A stretch of DNA of 64,000 nt from Bin75 sp965212135 (GTDB lineage: Bacteria; Nitrospirota; Nitrospiria; Nitrospirales; UBA8639), in the NCBI GenBank assembly GCA_965212135.1, contig OZ243044.1, forward strand, positions 1,798,001 through 1,862,000, in the 5' to 3' direction. A program made the translations under genes and the position numbers. The notes below the pieces were generated by a model, which saw only the letters and a list, made by a program, of their open reading frames with translations, searched no databases and was not told the DNA's origin. Positions 43,135 to 51,723 of this stretch are shown here, in pieces; the first letter of the stretch is position 1, and the number at the start of each line of letters is the position of its first letter.

Positions 43135-44277
43135 ATGGATTCCATTCTCCAGACATTGCGGCAAGCCGTTCGGGACCGGGTCTTCCCCGGTGCGGTGGTT
43201 CTGGTGCGGTATCGTGGATCCGTCGTGGTGCATGAAGCCGTCGGGAACCGAGGGGGGCCGCCGGATGACCAACCCGTCCGCCGCACGTCGCTCTATGATC
43301 TGGCTTCGTTAACCAAACCGTTGGCCACGGCCACCGCGATGCTGTGCTTGGTGCAAGACGGCCGCTTGCGGGTGGACCAGCCCGTGTGTCGTTGGGTGGA
43401 AGAATTGCGGGGCAGCCCGTTTGCCGACGTCACGCTGCGGCACGTGCTCTCCCACGCCGCGGGGTTGCCGGCCTGGCGGCCTTATTATGAACAGTTGGCT
43501 CCTTCGGGAGAGGCGCCTCGCAATGAAGAAGAACGCCGGCAGCGAGTGCGGGCTTTGCTGCAACTCGTCGCGCGCGAAGCAGTCGCCTATCAACCGGGAA
43601 GTCGCAGTCTGTACAGCGACGTAGGCTTTATGCTGCTTGGCGTGATTATCGAACGGTGCGCGGGGATGTCCCTGGCCGGGTATTGCGGACGGAGGATTTA
43701 TGAGCCGTTGGGTGTTTCGTCCCTGGGTTTTCTCGGTTGTGAGCAAACAGGCCCGGCAGGTGCGGAAGGGGCGGAGGTGGCGCCCACGGAACGGGATGCC
43801 TGGAGAAACCGTCTGCTGTGCGGAGAAGTGCACGATGAAAACGCCTATGCCCTGGGAGGCGTCGCCGGCCATGCCGGATTATTTGGCACGGCGCACGCCG
43901 TGAGTCGGCTTTCAGCCGTCTGGCTCCAGGCCGTTCAGGGCCGGGACGGATTCTTGAACGCCGATCTCGCCCGACAATTTACCCATCGCCAGCACAACGT
44001 TCCAGAGTCCAGTTGGGGGTTGGGATGGGATACCCCGTCTGTCCCATCCTCTTCCGGCACGCGGTTGTCATCGCAAGCATTCGGGCACGTGGGCTTTACC
44101 GGAACCTCCCTCTGGATTGATCCGGCCTGTGACCTTGAGGTGGTGATTGTGTCCAATCGCGTGCATCCCACCCGAACAAATACGGCCATCGCGACGTTTC
44201 GTCCACGGATTCACGACGTGATCTATCGGGAATGTGTCGGGGAGTGCAAAATCTCTGACATGCTGGATTGCAGGTGA
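43135..44277 (+). CDS. Serine hydrolase of the beta-lactamase/class C (EstB-DD-carboxypeptidase) family
   Basis: The 380-residue protein has the full catalytic set of this superfamily: S58-LTK, Y160-SD and H318-VG. These enzymes include class C beta-lactamases, D-amino-acid peptidases, esterases and muropeptide hydrolases. I see no signal peptide at either the ATG at 43135 or the TTG at 43120, so it may be cytoplasmic. Location directly after the dcw cluster and pgeF-yggS-yggT suggests a substrate derived from peptidoglycan or D-amino acids, but this is inference. An AT-rich accessory gene follows immediately. Confidence 0.85.
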   Translation: MDSILQTLRQAVRDRVFPGAVVLVRYRGSVVVHEAVGNRGGPPDDQPVRRTSLYDLASLTKPLATATAMLCLVQDGRLRVDQPVCRWVEELRGSPFADVTLRHVLSHAAGLPAWRPYYEQLAPSGEAPRNEEERRQRVRALLQLVAREAVAYQPGSRSLYSDVGFMLLGVIIERCAGMSLAGYCGRRIYEPLGVSSLGFLGCEQTGPAGAEGAEVAPTERDAWRNRLLCGEVHDENAYALGGVAGHAGLFGTAHAVSRLSAVWLQAVQGRDGFLNADLARQFTHRQHNVPESSWGLGWDTPSVPSSSGTRLSSQAFGHVGFTGTSLWIDPACDLEVVIVSNRVHPTRTNTAIATFRPRIHDVIYRECVGECKISDMLDCR

Positions 44278-44282
44278 TAGAT

Positions 44283-44765
44283 TTGAACAATTCACTAAAG
44301 GAGAAACGAGAGTACGCATGGTCATATTTCCAACTTCATGCAAATCAGCGTATGAGTTCATTTAATTTTTTTGTTGTTATCGCTGCCTTGTTAACAACTG
44401 CGTTTGTCGGTACTTTGGAGAAAGATTTCGAATATCATTGCTTGAGTATCATTTTGGCGACAAGCCTCGTGTTCATTTCTTTTATCTTTTGGAAATTGGA
44501 CCAGCGAGTTCGGTATTTGGTTAAACATGCCGAGGAAGCGTTAAAGGTAATAGAAGAACAATGGATCAATGCGGGTATCATCTCATCTGATGTTGCTCTG
44601 TTTCAGACAGAAGAGAAAGAAACTGCTAGCATTCGAAATTGCAACCCATGGAATCCATGGCAAAAACATCTTTCTTATGCCGATTGCTTTGGGGCAGTGT
44701 ATCTGATCTTTGGGGTCTTTGGTTTCGCTGGTGGTGTAGTTGCGGTCATTAATTGGTTGGTTTAA
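44283..44765 (+). CDS. Membrane protein of unknown function (HANQR-type)
   Basis: About 160 residues. An N-terminal amphipathic block YAWSYFQLHANQRM precedes a hairpin of two membrane helices (FFVVIAALLTTAFVGTL and LSIILATSLVFISFIFW); a cytosolic charged region and a third helix at the C-terminus (VYLIFGVFGFAGGVVAVINW) follow. Proteins with this N-terminal pattern occur as scattered hypotheticals in many bacteria; I do not know a function. The start is uncertain: TTG 44283 with AGGTGA 5 bases upstream, or GTG 44274/TTG 44268 overlapping the previous gene. It is much AT-richer than the flanks, suggesting acquisition. Confidence 0.6.
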   Translation: MNNSLKEKREYAWSYFQLHANQRMSSFNFFVVIAALLTTAFVGTLEKDFEYHCLSIILATSLVFISFIFWKLDQRVRYLVKHAEEALKVIEEQWINAGIISSDVALFQTEEKETASIRNCNPWNPWQKHLSYADCFGAVYLIFGVFGFAGGVVAVINWLV

Positions 44766-44813
44766 CCAAATGGTCAAATGAGTGATTTTTTCATGATACA
44801 CCAGGGAGGCCTC

Positions 44814-45209
44814 ATGAGAACTTCAGCGATCATGCTAGTCCTGTTTTGTTCAGTCGCGTTTGCGGAGGAACAATTTGCAATTCAATCTATTGTTGGTTCC
44901 TACGAGGGGAGTGTGTTTAGCGGGGACGACATGATCCGAGTGCAGACTTCCTTTTCTTTAGGTGAGTCTGGAGCCATATCGGGACAATACGTTATGGTTG
45001 AGGACGATGGTCTTGAGATGGGTACGCTAACAAATTTTCTCGTCGAGAGCTCGTACTCTGCATCCATGACGTGGGCTGACAAGTACGGATCAGGAATCCT
45101 TAGAGTCGTTTTTTCAGAAGACTATTCGTCCTTCGTAGGGTTTTGGGGGGACGATGTAACGCCTGCTTCTCTGCCATGGAACGGAACAAAGAAGCAACGC
45201 ATAACTTGA
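44814..45209 (+). CDS. Small secreted protein of unknown function
   Basis: ATG 44814 is preceded by GGGAGG and opens a signal peptide (RTSAIMLVLFCSVAFAEEQ, cleavage after AFA). The mature 112 residues look all-beta with alternating hydrophobic positions and Gly/Ser turns (IVGSYEGSVFSGDD, YGSGILRVVFSEDYSSFVGFW), a lipocalin-like pattern that I cannot assign to a family. It follows the AT-rich membrane protein by 48 bp and may form a two-gene unit with it. Confidence 0.55.
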   Translation: MRTSAIMLVLFCSVAFAEEQFAIQSIVGSYEGSVFSGDDMIRVQTSFSLGESGAISGQYVMVEDDGLEMGTLTNFLVESSYSASMTWADKYGSGILRVVFSEDYSSFVGFWGDDVTPASLPWNGTKKQRIT

Positions 45210-45298
45210 AGTCTGTCAAATCTCGTGTTTGTGAGAAGAGCCCAAACAAAGAAGCGTCGGAGAGAGCAGGCGCAGGAACCGGTGGTGTCGGACACGGG

Positions 45299-45613
45299 TC
45301 AGTCGGGATACTCAACCCAGGATTCTTTTTCCGCGAGATATTTCGGCCCTTTGAAATTCAACCGTGTCCGCATGTGCGTAAAGCCCAAGTCCCGCAGTTG
45401 GTCTGTAATTTCCTTGACGGCCCCGCCCACCGTCGGGTGGACCGCGCTTTCCGTGACCAGCGCTTCATAGAGTATGCTGGCCGAATAGCCCCGTTCCACG
45501 CGCTTGACCGGCACGGTGCGGTTAAAATAGCGGTCGCTGGGATCGGCGCCCTCCAGCTGGTGCTTTTCCACCACCGCGTTGCGCAAACGAAATGACAGTG
45601 GCAATGTGCTCAT
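45299..45613 (-). CDS. Conserved-looking hypothetical protein
   Basis: The 104-residue minus-strand gene starts at ATG 45613, with AAGGA 9 bases upstream. Codon usage and GC match the core genes rather than the adjacent AT-rich stretch, and opposite-strand frames do not explain it better. The sequence (SDRYFNRTVPVKRVERGYSA and a central VGGAVKEITDQLRDLGF helix) looks like a compact alpha/beta cytoplasmic domain without signal peptide or membrane segment. I recognise no family. The frame stays open upstream to 45679. Confidence 0.55.
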   Translation of the reverse strand: MSTLPLSFRLRNAVVEKHQLEGADPSDRYFNRTVPVKRVERGYSASILYEALVTESAVHPTVGGAVKEITDQLRDLGFTHMRTRLNFKGPKYLAEKESWVEYPD

Positions 45614-45793
45614 GTGGGTTTGTCCTTGCTTGCAAAGAAACGAGTATATGATTATAGAGCGTCGCCTGTTGTCCCGCAACCGTATGACTGATCAACCAGG
45701 GGTTTCCGCCCCGGATGCACCACACGCAATGCCGGACCGTTTCCGTGTTGACTTGACCGCTTCCCGTCCTTAGGCTTGCTTCATGAAGGACGC

Positions 45794-46408
45794 ATGCCCG
45801 TGATAGCCAAACACAGACCGGGGTCGGAAGCCATGGATGCGCGCGGGTCCATGAGCGGCATCATTCCCCTCAATATCCCCAACAGTCTCACGATTCTCCG
45901 GATCGTGTTGATCCCCGTGATTGTGGGCTTTCTGGTGTACGAGCATTTTGAGTATGCTCTGGCGACCTTGATCCTGGCCGCGTTGACCGACGCGCTTGAT
46001 GGGAGCATTGCCCGCCTGGCGAATCAGAAAACCCGCTTTGGGGCTTACCTGGATCCGTTGGCGGATAAGCTCTTGCTGATGAGCGTCTTTCTGACGTTGA
46101 CTTGGCTGGACATCGTGCCGGTGTGGAGCGTGCTGGTCATCGTGAGCCGCGATGCAATATTGCTGACCGGCGTGTTGTTGGCCCGTTTGACCGATACGCC
46201 CATTGATGTCTCTCCCACGGCGTCGGGCAAAGCCACAATGTTGCTGCAAGTCATCTATGGCATCGCGGCGCTTTACTTGACGGCCCGGGGAAGCGATACG
46301 GCCGTTCTGCTTCCCCTGTTATACGTGATGAGTCTGCTGACGGTCCTGTCCGGTTTGCATTATCTTATCCGCGGAGTTGGCCAGTTGCATGCCTCCGAGG
46401 GTTCATAA
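45794..46408 (+). CDS. pgsA: CDP-alcohol phosphatidyltransferase, probably phosphatidylglycerophosphate synthase
   Basis: The 204-residue membrane enzyme carries the CDP-alcohol transferase motif: TDALDGSIARL followed by GAYLDPLADK, with all catalytic aspartates. The N-terminal NIPNSLTILRIVLIPVIV is typical of PgsA, which makes phosphatidylglycerol phosphate from CDP-diacylglycerol and glycerol-3-phosphate. Several membrane helices follow. ATG 45794 with GAAGGA upstream is chosen; TTG 45776 is alternative. Specificity for glycerol-phosphate rather than serine or cardiolipin substrates is inferred. Confidence 0.85.
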   Translation: MPVIAKHRPGSEAMDARGSMSGIIPLNIPNSLTILRIVLIPVIVGFLVYEHFEYALATLILAALTDALDGSIARLANQKTRFGAYLDPLADKLLLMSVFLTLTWLDIVPVWSVLVIVSRDAILLTGVLLARLTDTPIDVSPTASGKATMLLQVIYGIAALYLTARGSDTAVLLPLLYVMSLLTVLSGLHYLIRGVGQLHASEGS

Positions 46409-46436
46409 GTGTTTCCGCCGTTCGCCTGGAGGGTTT

Positions 46437-48257
46437 ATGCTTCGCCCCCGGATGGGCCAATTACTGCTTGATGCCGGGTGCATTACCTCCGCTCAATTGA
46501 CTGCGGCGTTGGCGCGCCAGCAGGAGACTCGTCATCCCCTCGGCCAAATCCTGTGCGAACACGGTGCGATTTCCGAAGAAACGTTGTTGAAGTTTCTGGG
46601 CCAGCAGTATGGATTGGCCACGGTGTTTCCCTTCCCGTCCGTCGTTGATCCGCAGCTTGCGGCCTGGATGCCGCAGGCCTGGGCCGAACAACACGCGGCC
46701 GTGCCGTTGAGCCAGGTCGGTCAACGGTTGACCGTGGCCCTGGCCGATCCGGCCAATGTCCATGAGTTGGATGAGGTTCGCTTTCAGACCGGGTTGCGAG
46801 TGGTTCCGGTGATCGCGCTGGAGTCGGACGTTCGGCAACGCATTCAGGCGTTATATCAGTCGCGGGATCATCGGCAGTCCGGCGGTGCGTCGCCACCCGC
46901 CGCCCGGGACGCGGCGGCTTCGACGGCCGGCGTCACCGGGTCATGGTCCGCCGCCGCGTCTCGACGCGCCGACCACAGAGTTGACTTGATCCTGCAATCC
47001 GAGGAGATGACGACATTGCTGGAACAGGCGTCGTCGAGTCTCCGGTATGCGCAGCCGGAAACCGTGGCCGAGACGCTGTCCGCCGATGCGTCTCCCGTCT
47101 CGCAGTTGGTGCAGACGATTCTTCAGCGCGCCGCCGGCATGGGCGTGAGCGACGTGCATTTGGAACCGTATGAGAGCGCGGTGCAAGTGCGGTTTCGGCT
47201 GGACGGCACGTTGCATACGATGATGACGTATGCGCTCAGCTTGCGGAACGCCGTGGTCTCCCGGCTCAAAATCCTTTCGCATTTGGATATCGCCGAGCGC
47301 CGTCTGCCTCAAGATGGACGCATGACGCTGGCGTTGGACGTCCGGCAGACGTTAGACATTCGCATGTCGGTGTTGCCTTCCCTGCACGGGGAAAAGGTCG
47401 TGCTTCGCTTATTGAATCGCGCCGGGCAAATGGTCGAGCTGTCGGCCCTGGGCTTGGCTTCAACGGAGACCGGGATTGTGCTGGCGGCGTTGGAGCGTCC
47501 GCATGGCATGTTGCTGGTGACGGGGCCGACTGGGAGCGGGAAGACCACGACGCTGTACTCCGCGTTGCAAGTTCTGAACACGCCGGACGTGAATATCGTC
47601 ACCGTCGAAGACCCGGTGGAATATCATTTCACCGGCATTACACAAGTGCAAGTCAAGGAAGAGATCGGTCTTGGCTTTGCCCAGGTCTTGCGGGCCTTTC
47701 TCCGGCAGGACCCGGATATCATGATGGTGGGCGAAATCCGTGATTTGGAAACCGCGCAAATTGCGATCCGTGCCGCGTTGACCGGACATCGGGTGCTGTC
47801 CACCTTGCACACGCATGACGCGGTTCTGGCGGTGACGCGGTTGCTTGAGATGGGCGTCGAGCCTTTTATGGTGGCGTCGTCGGTGAGCGTCATTGTGGCC
47901 CAGCGTCTCGTTCGCCGAGTCTGTCCTGATTGTCAACGGCCGGCCGACCCGCTGTCGAGCGGGCAGTTGCGCGAGTTGGGTTTCACCGAGGCGGAAGCGT
48001 CAACCGTCGTCCCGGTTCGAGGGCAAGGCTGTGTCTCGTGTCATGGGACCGGCTATAAAGGGCGTGTCGGTCTTTTTGAGGTGTTGCCGGTGTCCGCGGC
48101 GTTTCGCGCCCGCATCCTTGAACGGGACACGGCCGACCGGCTCAAGCAGCAAGCCTTGGCGGAGGGCCTGAAAACGATTCGACGAAGCGGGCTGGACGCC
48201 ATCAAGCGGGGACTCACCACCGTCGAAGAGGTGGTGAGCGTCTCCGTTGAGGATTAA
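46437..48257 (+). CDS. pilB: Type IV pilus assembly / type II secretion ATPase (PilB/GspE)
   Basis: The 606-residue hexameric motor ATPase drives pilus extension or secretion. The N-terminal GspE-N domain (MGQLLLDAGCITSAQLTAAL) and the linker lead to the catalytic domain with GVSDVHLEPYE, Walker A GPTGSGKT at 363-370, the Asp box VTVEDPVEY, Walker B (IMMVGEIRD) and the His box. A C4 zinc motif (CPDC and CVSCHG) is typical of PilB/GspE. GGAGGG precedes ATG 46437. pilC follows; no pilT, pilin or secretin gene is in this window. Confidence 0.92.
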   Translation: MLRPRMGQLLLDAGCITSAQLTAALARQQETRHPLGQILCEHGAISEETLLKFLGQQYGLATVFPFPSVVDPQLAAWMPQAWAEQHAAVPLSQVGQRLTVALADPANVHELDEVRFQTGLRVVPVIALESDVRQRIQALYQSRDHRQSGGASPPAARDAAASTAGVTGSWSAAASRRADHRVDLILQSEEMTTLLEQASSSLRYAQPETVAETLSADASPVSQLVQTILQRAAGMGVSDVHLEPYESAVQVRFRLDGTLHTMMTYALSLRNAVVSRLKILSHLDIAERRLPQDGRMTLALDVRQTLDIRMSVLPSLHGEKVVLRLLNRAGQMVELSALGLASTETGIVLAALERPHGMLLVTGPTGSGKTTTLYSALQVLNTPDVNIVTVEDPVEYHFTGITQVQVKEEIGLGFAQVLRAFLRQDPDIMMVGEIRDLETAQIAIRAALTGHRVLSTLHTHDAVLAVTRLLEMGVEPFMVASSVSVIVAQRLVRRVCPDCQRPADPLSSGQLRELGFTEAEASTVVPVRGQGCVSCHGTGYKGRVGLFEVLPVSAAFRARILERDTADRLKQQALAEGLKTIRRSGLDAIKRGLTTVEEVVSVSVED

Positions 48258-48478
48258 GCGCGTCCCGGAGAGGAGCATGGTGGTGGACGTGGCCCTCCCC
48301 CGGCGTTATCAGTCCGCGCCGCTTGTGTTGACGTGAGGCGTCGCCCCCATGCCGTTGTCGTACGGATGCGCCGTGACGGAACGAGGAGACGCGCGAAGGC
48401 TGACATGCCGGAGTCGTTATCCCCGACACCGGCGCAAGGACAGTGGATGCGTTCCACGACCCGCAGAACTGCCTGATC

Positions 48479-49690
48479 ATGCCGACTTTTGTCTATCGCG
48501 GGAAAACCCGTCAGGGGAGTATTCGGCACGGAGAAGTGGATGCCGTGGACGAACAAGCCGCGTTCCGTGTGTTGCGGCAACGCGACCTGTTTGTGACCCG
48601 CCTCCGCGAAAAATCCGCGTCCGTGTTCGCCTGGCGGCCATTCTCGGGACCCATCCGTGTCCCTCACAAAGACCTGGTGATCTTTACCTATCAACTGGAA
48701 GCCTTGCTCAAAGCCGGGATGCCTCTTGTGCAAGGGCTTGCGATGTTGGCGGCGCACGTATCTTCGTCCGCCTGTCAGGCGGTGATTGGCGCCGTGAAGC
48801 GGAAGGTGGAGTCTGGCTCGTCTCTAGCCGCCGCGCTGCAAAGCTACCCCGCGGTTTTCACGCCCTGGTACGTCAGCATGGTCGAAGCCGGCGAGGAAGG
48901 CGGGACGCTGGACGAGACGTTTCGTCGGCTGGCCGAGCATTCGGAGAAAGTGTGGCGACTCAGGCAACAGGTGAAACTGGCGTTAGCCTACCCCCTGCTT
49001 GTGGCCCTGGTGGCCGTGCTCGTGCTCTGGGTGTTGCTCATTTGGGTGATCCCCATGTTCGGCGCCATGTTTGCCGATTGGGGCAATGCGTTGCCCTGGC
49101 CGACGGCCGTGGTCGTCACGACGAGTCAATGGCTCCAGAGTCATTGGTTCTCCGTGCTGCTCGGCACGATCGGCATCGGACTGGGCGCGCGGCTGTGGGT
49201 GAAGACGCCGTCGGGGCGTCGGAGGCTGGAAGATTGCACGTTGCGCGTGCCGTTGCTGGGAACCCTGTGGCGCAACATGGCCGTGGTGCACGTCACGAGA
49301 ACGTTGGGGTCGCTGTTGGGGAGCGGCGTGCCGATTGTCCGCAGTCTGGAGATCGCCCAGAAAGTATCCGGGTTGATCAGGATGGAACAGGCGTTGGCGG
49401 ACGCGACGGTGAGTGTTCGCGAAGGGCATACCCTGGCCGACCCGATGGAGCGCTCCGGCCTGTTTCCCGCCTTGGTGCCCAACATGGTGGCCGTCGGCGA
49501 GGCGACCGGCAGTCTCGACACAGCGTTGGAAAAAATAGCGGACCTCTACGAGCGTGACGTGGACCGCGACGTGGCCGCGATGACCGCGCTGTTGGAGCCG
49601 CTGATCATTGTCGTGTTGGGCCTCGGCATCGGGTTTATCGTCGTGGCCATGTATCTTCCGATCTTCCTGATGGGTTCCGTGTTTGACTGA
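48479..49690 (+). CDS. pilC: Type IV pilus / type II secretion inner-membrane platform protein (PilC/GspF)
   Basis: The 403-residue platform protein has two T2SSF repeats, each with a cytoplasmic helical bundle (ALLKAGMPLVQGLAMLA and LGSLLGSGVPIVRSLEI), and membrane helices LVALVAVLVLWVLLIWVIPMF and a final LIIVVLGLGIGFIVVAMYLP with the typical PIF end. It couples PilB rotation to pilin assembly. ATG 48479 (PTFVYRGKTRQG) matches the family. The 221-bp gap before it carries nothing that I recognise. Confidence 0.93.
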   Translation: MPTFVYRGKTRQGSIRHGEVDAVDEQAAFRVLRQRDLFVTRLREKSASVFAWRPFSGPIRVPHKDLVIFTYQLEALLKAGMPLVQGLAMLAAHVSSSACQAVIGAVKRKVESGSSLAAALQSYPAVFTPWYVSMVEAGEEGGTLDETFRRLAEHSEKVWRLRQQVKLALAYPLLVALVAVLVLWVLLIWVIPMFGAMFADWGNALPWPTAVVVTTSQWLQSHWFSVLLGTIGIGLGARLWVKTPSGRRRLEDCTLRVPLLGTLWRNMAVVHVTRTLGSLLGSGVPIVRSLEIAQKVSGLIRMEQALADATVSVREGHTLADPMERSGLFPALVPNMVAVGEATGSLDTALEKIADLYERDVDRDVAAMTALLEPLIIVVLGLGIGFIVVAMYLPIFLMGSVFD

Positions 49691-49834
49691 TGCGCGAGGG
49701 CGTACCGGTTGGCCGTCATCCTTCGTTCCGTTGACGGGGGGGGCGACGACGTTGAAGAATGGCGGTCCGGTGTTTAGAATCCAACGGACGCCCCGTTGTG
49801 TCGTTGCCGTCAAGGAAGCGAAAGGATAAAGACA

Positions 49835-50662
49835 ATGAACAAGCTGTTGCTCGTGGTGTGTTTGTGTGCCGTGCCGTTTTCAGCCATGGCGGAGTTGAAG
49901 CTGGAAGGCGATCCGGACGATTTGCAGGAATTTCTCCACCCCCGGGGCAACGTGGTGCGCATTTATGGCGAGTCGGAACAGAAGGCGTATGCCGATAAGG
50001 CCATCGCGAGTCTGTTGCTCACCACGGAAGACGCGTTGTTATCACGCGCCATTGCGGCCAATAGTGATTTACGGAAACGTGTCGCCGACACCCTGACGGC
50101 TTCGGGCATCTCCGCGGACGCGATACAAAGCTCAAAATTTTCAACGTCTCCGCAATATGGCTGGTTTGGCGGTGAACCCGCCAGCTATCAAGTGGTCAAC
50201 CGGATGGCGGTCGGGATTGTCAAGGAAAGCCATCTCAAGGAGATTGCCACGGTCGCTGATACGCACAAAGAAGTCGAGTTGTCCGGCCTGTCGTTTGAAC
50301 ACACCCAGAAAGACGCCTTCAACCATCAAGTCAAGATGGATGCCCTGAACGACATTATGCGACAAAAGGAGTTCTACGAGCGCACCCTCGGGGTGACACT
50401 CACGCCGGTGCGTTTTGGCGAGGGGGATACTCGCCTGCATCCAACCGACGGAGCCCGGATGCGGTTTCAAGCCGTCAGTATGAGTATGGCCGTGGATGAT
50501 GTCCGTGAGGACCGGGACAGGAACGCTTCTCGGTCGCCATCACACTCCGCAGGTGATGCCCCCGCATCTTCCTTTGACGAAATTCACTATGAAGCGGCCC
50601 TGTCTGTGGATTTTACTATTGAAGAATCAACGCCTGCGCCACCCTGTGCGTCCGAGTGTTAA
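49835..50662 (+). CDS. SIMPL (DUF541) domain periplasmic protein
   Basis: The 275-residue exported protein begins with a signal peptide (KLLLVVCLCAVPFSAMA) and has the SIMPL fold: VVRIYGESEQKAYADKAIAS, ISADAIQSSKFSTSP and YQVVNRMAVGI. The family (YggE, BP26) is periplasmic; reported roles include stress protection, but no common activity is known. The C-terminal part has a Ser/Asp-rich, low-complexity insertion and ends with two cysteines. AAAGGATAA lies before ATG 49835. It sits between pilC and ispE without clear functional linkage. Confidence 0.8.
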   Translation: MNKLLLVVCLCAVPFSAMAELKLEGDPDDLQEFLHPRGNVVRIYGESEQKAYADKAIASLLLTTEDALLSRAIAANSDLRKRVADTLTASGISADAIQSSKFSTSPQYGWFGGEPASYQVVNRMAVGIVKESHLKEIATVADTHKEVELSGLSFEHTQKDAFNHQVKMDALNDIMRQKEFYERTLGVTLTPVRFGEGDTRLHPTDGARMRFQAVSMSMAVDDVREDRDRNASRSPSHSAGDAPASSFDEIHYEAALSVDFTIEESTPAPPCASEC

Positions 50663-50671
50663 GCCCGCCTC

Positions 50672-51574
50672 ATGGACACCGTGGACCGCTCGCTTCTGTT
50701 GCATCCGCCAGCCAAGATCAATCTCATTCTCAAAATTTTTCATCGTCTTGCCAATGGGCATCATGCCATGTGGTCGTTCATGCAAACGGTCGGCGTGGTG
50801 GACGACCTCGCCATTCGCGTCACGGACTCGTTTTCCGGCATTCGTTTTGCCTGTTCGGATGAAGCCCTGTCCGCGCCCGCCGGGAACCTGGTGTATCGGG
50901 CCGCCGAATTGACGTTGCGGCAGTCCGGCGCGTCCATGGGCGTCGAATTGACGCTGAAAAAGAGAATTCCGGTCGCGGCGGGCCTGGGCGGCGGAAGCAG
51001 TGACGCCGCGGCGACGATCATGGGCCTCAATCATCTGTTAGGCCTTGGCTGGACCGGCGGCGAGATGGCGAAACTGGGACAAACCCTGGGCAGTGACGTG
51101 CCCTTTTTTCTTGAAGCGCCGACCGCCATTATTCAGGGGTGGGGGGAACGGAGCACGCCTCAAACCTTTGACGACGTTCGGTGGATTGTGCTGGTGAACC
51201 CCGGGTTTCCCGTTCAGACCGGTCAGGCCTACCGGCGACTGGATGAGAGCGGGCGGAACGTGCCGTCCCCGCCCGACAACCTGCGCGCGTTTGAGCGCGC
51301 GTCGTCCGTGTCCTGGCGCCGGATGGTCGCCTGTCTTGAGAACGATTTTGAAACGGTCCTGTTCCGCGACTATCCGGTGTTGGCCGACATGAAAAACACA
51401 TTATTGCAAGCGGGAGCCGAAGGGGCCCTCTTGTCCGGCAGCGGAGCGACCGTGTTTGGAGTCTTTCGAGACAGGGCCGGCGCGGCGCGTGCCCGGGACC
51501 GGATCGCCGGCATTTCAGGGTATCAGGTGTGGATCGGGCCTTCCCTCCGGCGCGGCTTGCTGGAACGTTCTTAG
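50672..51574 (+). CDS. ispE: 4-diphosphocytidyl-2-C-methyl-D-erythritol kinase
   Basis: The 300-residue GHMP kinase phosphorylates CDP-ME in the MEP isoprenoid pathway. The N-terminal PAKINLILKIFHRLANGHH, the ATP loop V101-AAGLGGGSSDAA and the C-terminal LSGSGATVFGVF are characteristic. Isoprenoids feed undecaprenyl phosphate for the wall genes upstream. The gene starts 9 bp after the SIMPL gene, while the downstream prs has its own promoter. Confidence 0.95.
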   Translation: MDTVDRSLLLHPPAKINLILKIFHRLANGHHAMWSFMQTVGVVDDLAIRVTDSFSGIRFACSDEALSAPAGNLVYRAAELTLRQSGASMGVELTLKKRIPVAAGLGGGSSDAAATIMGLNHLLGLGWTGGEMAKLGQTLGSDVPFFLEAPTAIIQGWGERSTPQTFDDVRWIVLVNPGFPVQTGQAYRRLDESGRNVPSPPDNLRAFERASSVSWRRMVACLENDFETVLFRDYPVLADMKNTLLQAGAEGALLSGSGATVFGVFRDRAGAARARDRIAGISGYQVWIGPSLRRGLLERS

Positions 51575-51639
51575 GAAGACCGGGTTCCGGTTTCGCGGTC
51601 CGTGCCGGTCGTGAACCGGCGCGGCGACGGAGTGCGGTG

Positions 51640-51668
51640 TTGACAACAACGTATGGATGGCCTAAATA
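51640..51668 (+). promoter_or_regulatory. Promoter of prs
   Basis: Perfect -35 TTGACA (51640-51645), a 17-bp spacer and TAAATA (51663-51668), 55 bp before the prs ATG. TGCGGTGT (51633-51640) and ACACCGCA (51697-51704) form a perfect inverted repeat flanking it. Confidence 0.6.
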
Positions 51669-51723
51669 ACGCTGAAGTTTTTTCTCCCCTTGTTGCACAC
51701 CGCAGACCCTGGACAGAGGACAC

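Noticed and set aside
49731..49743. G-run near the pilC end as a slippage site or frameshift
   Set aside because: It lies outside any gene, so the run has no effect on a reading frame.
51575..51723. tRNA gene between ispE and prs
   Set aside because: The hairpin GCCGGT/ACCGGC looked promising, but no T-loop or acceptor pairing could be assembled.
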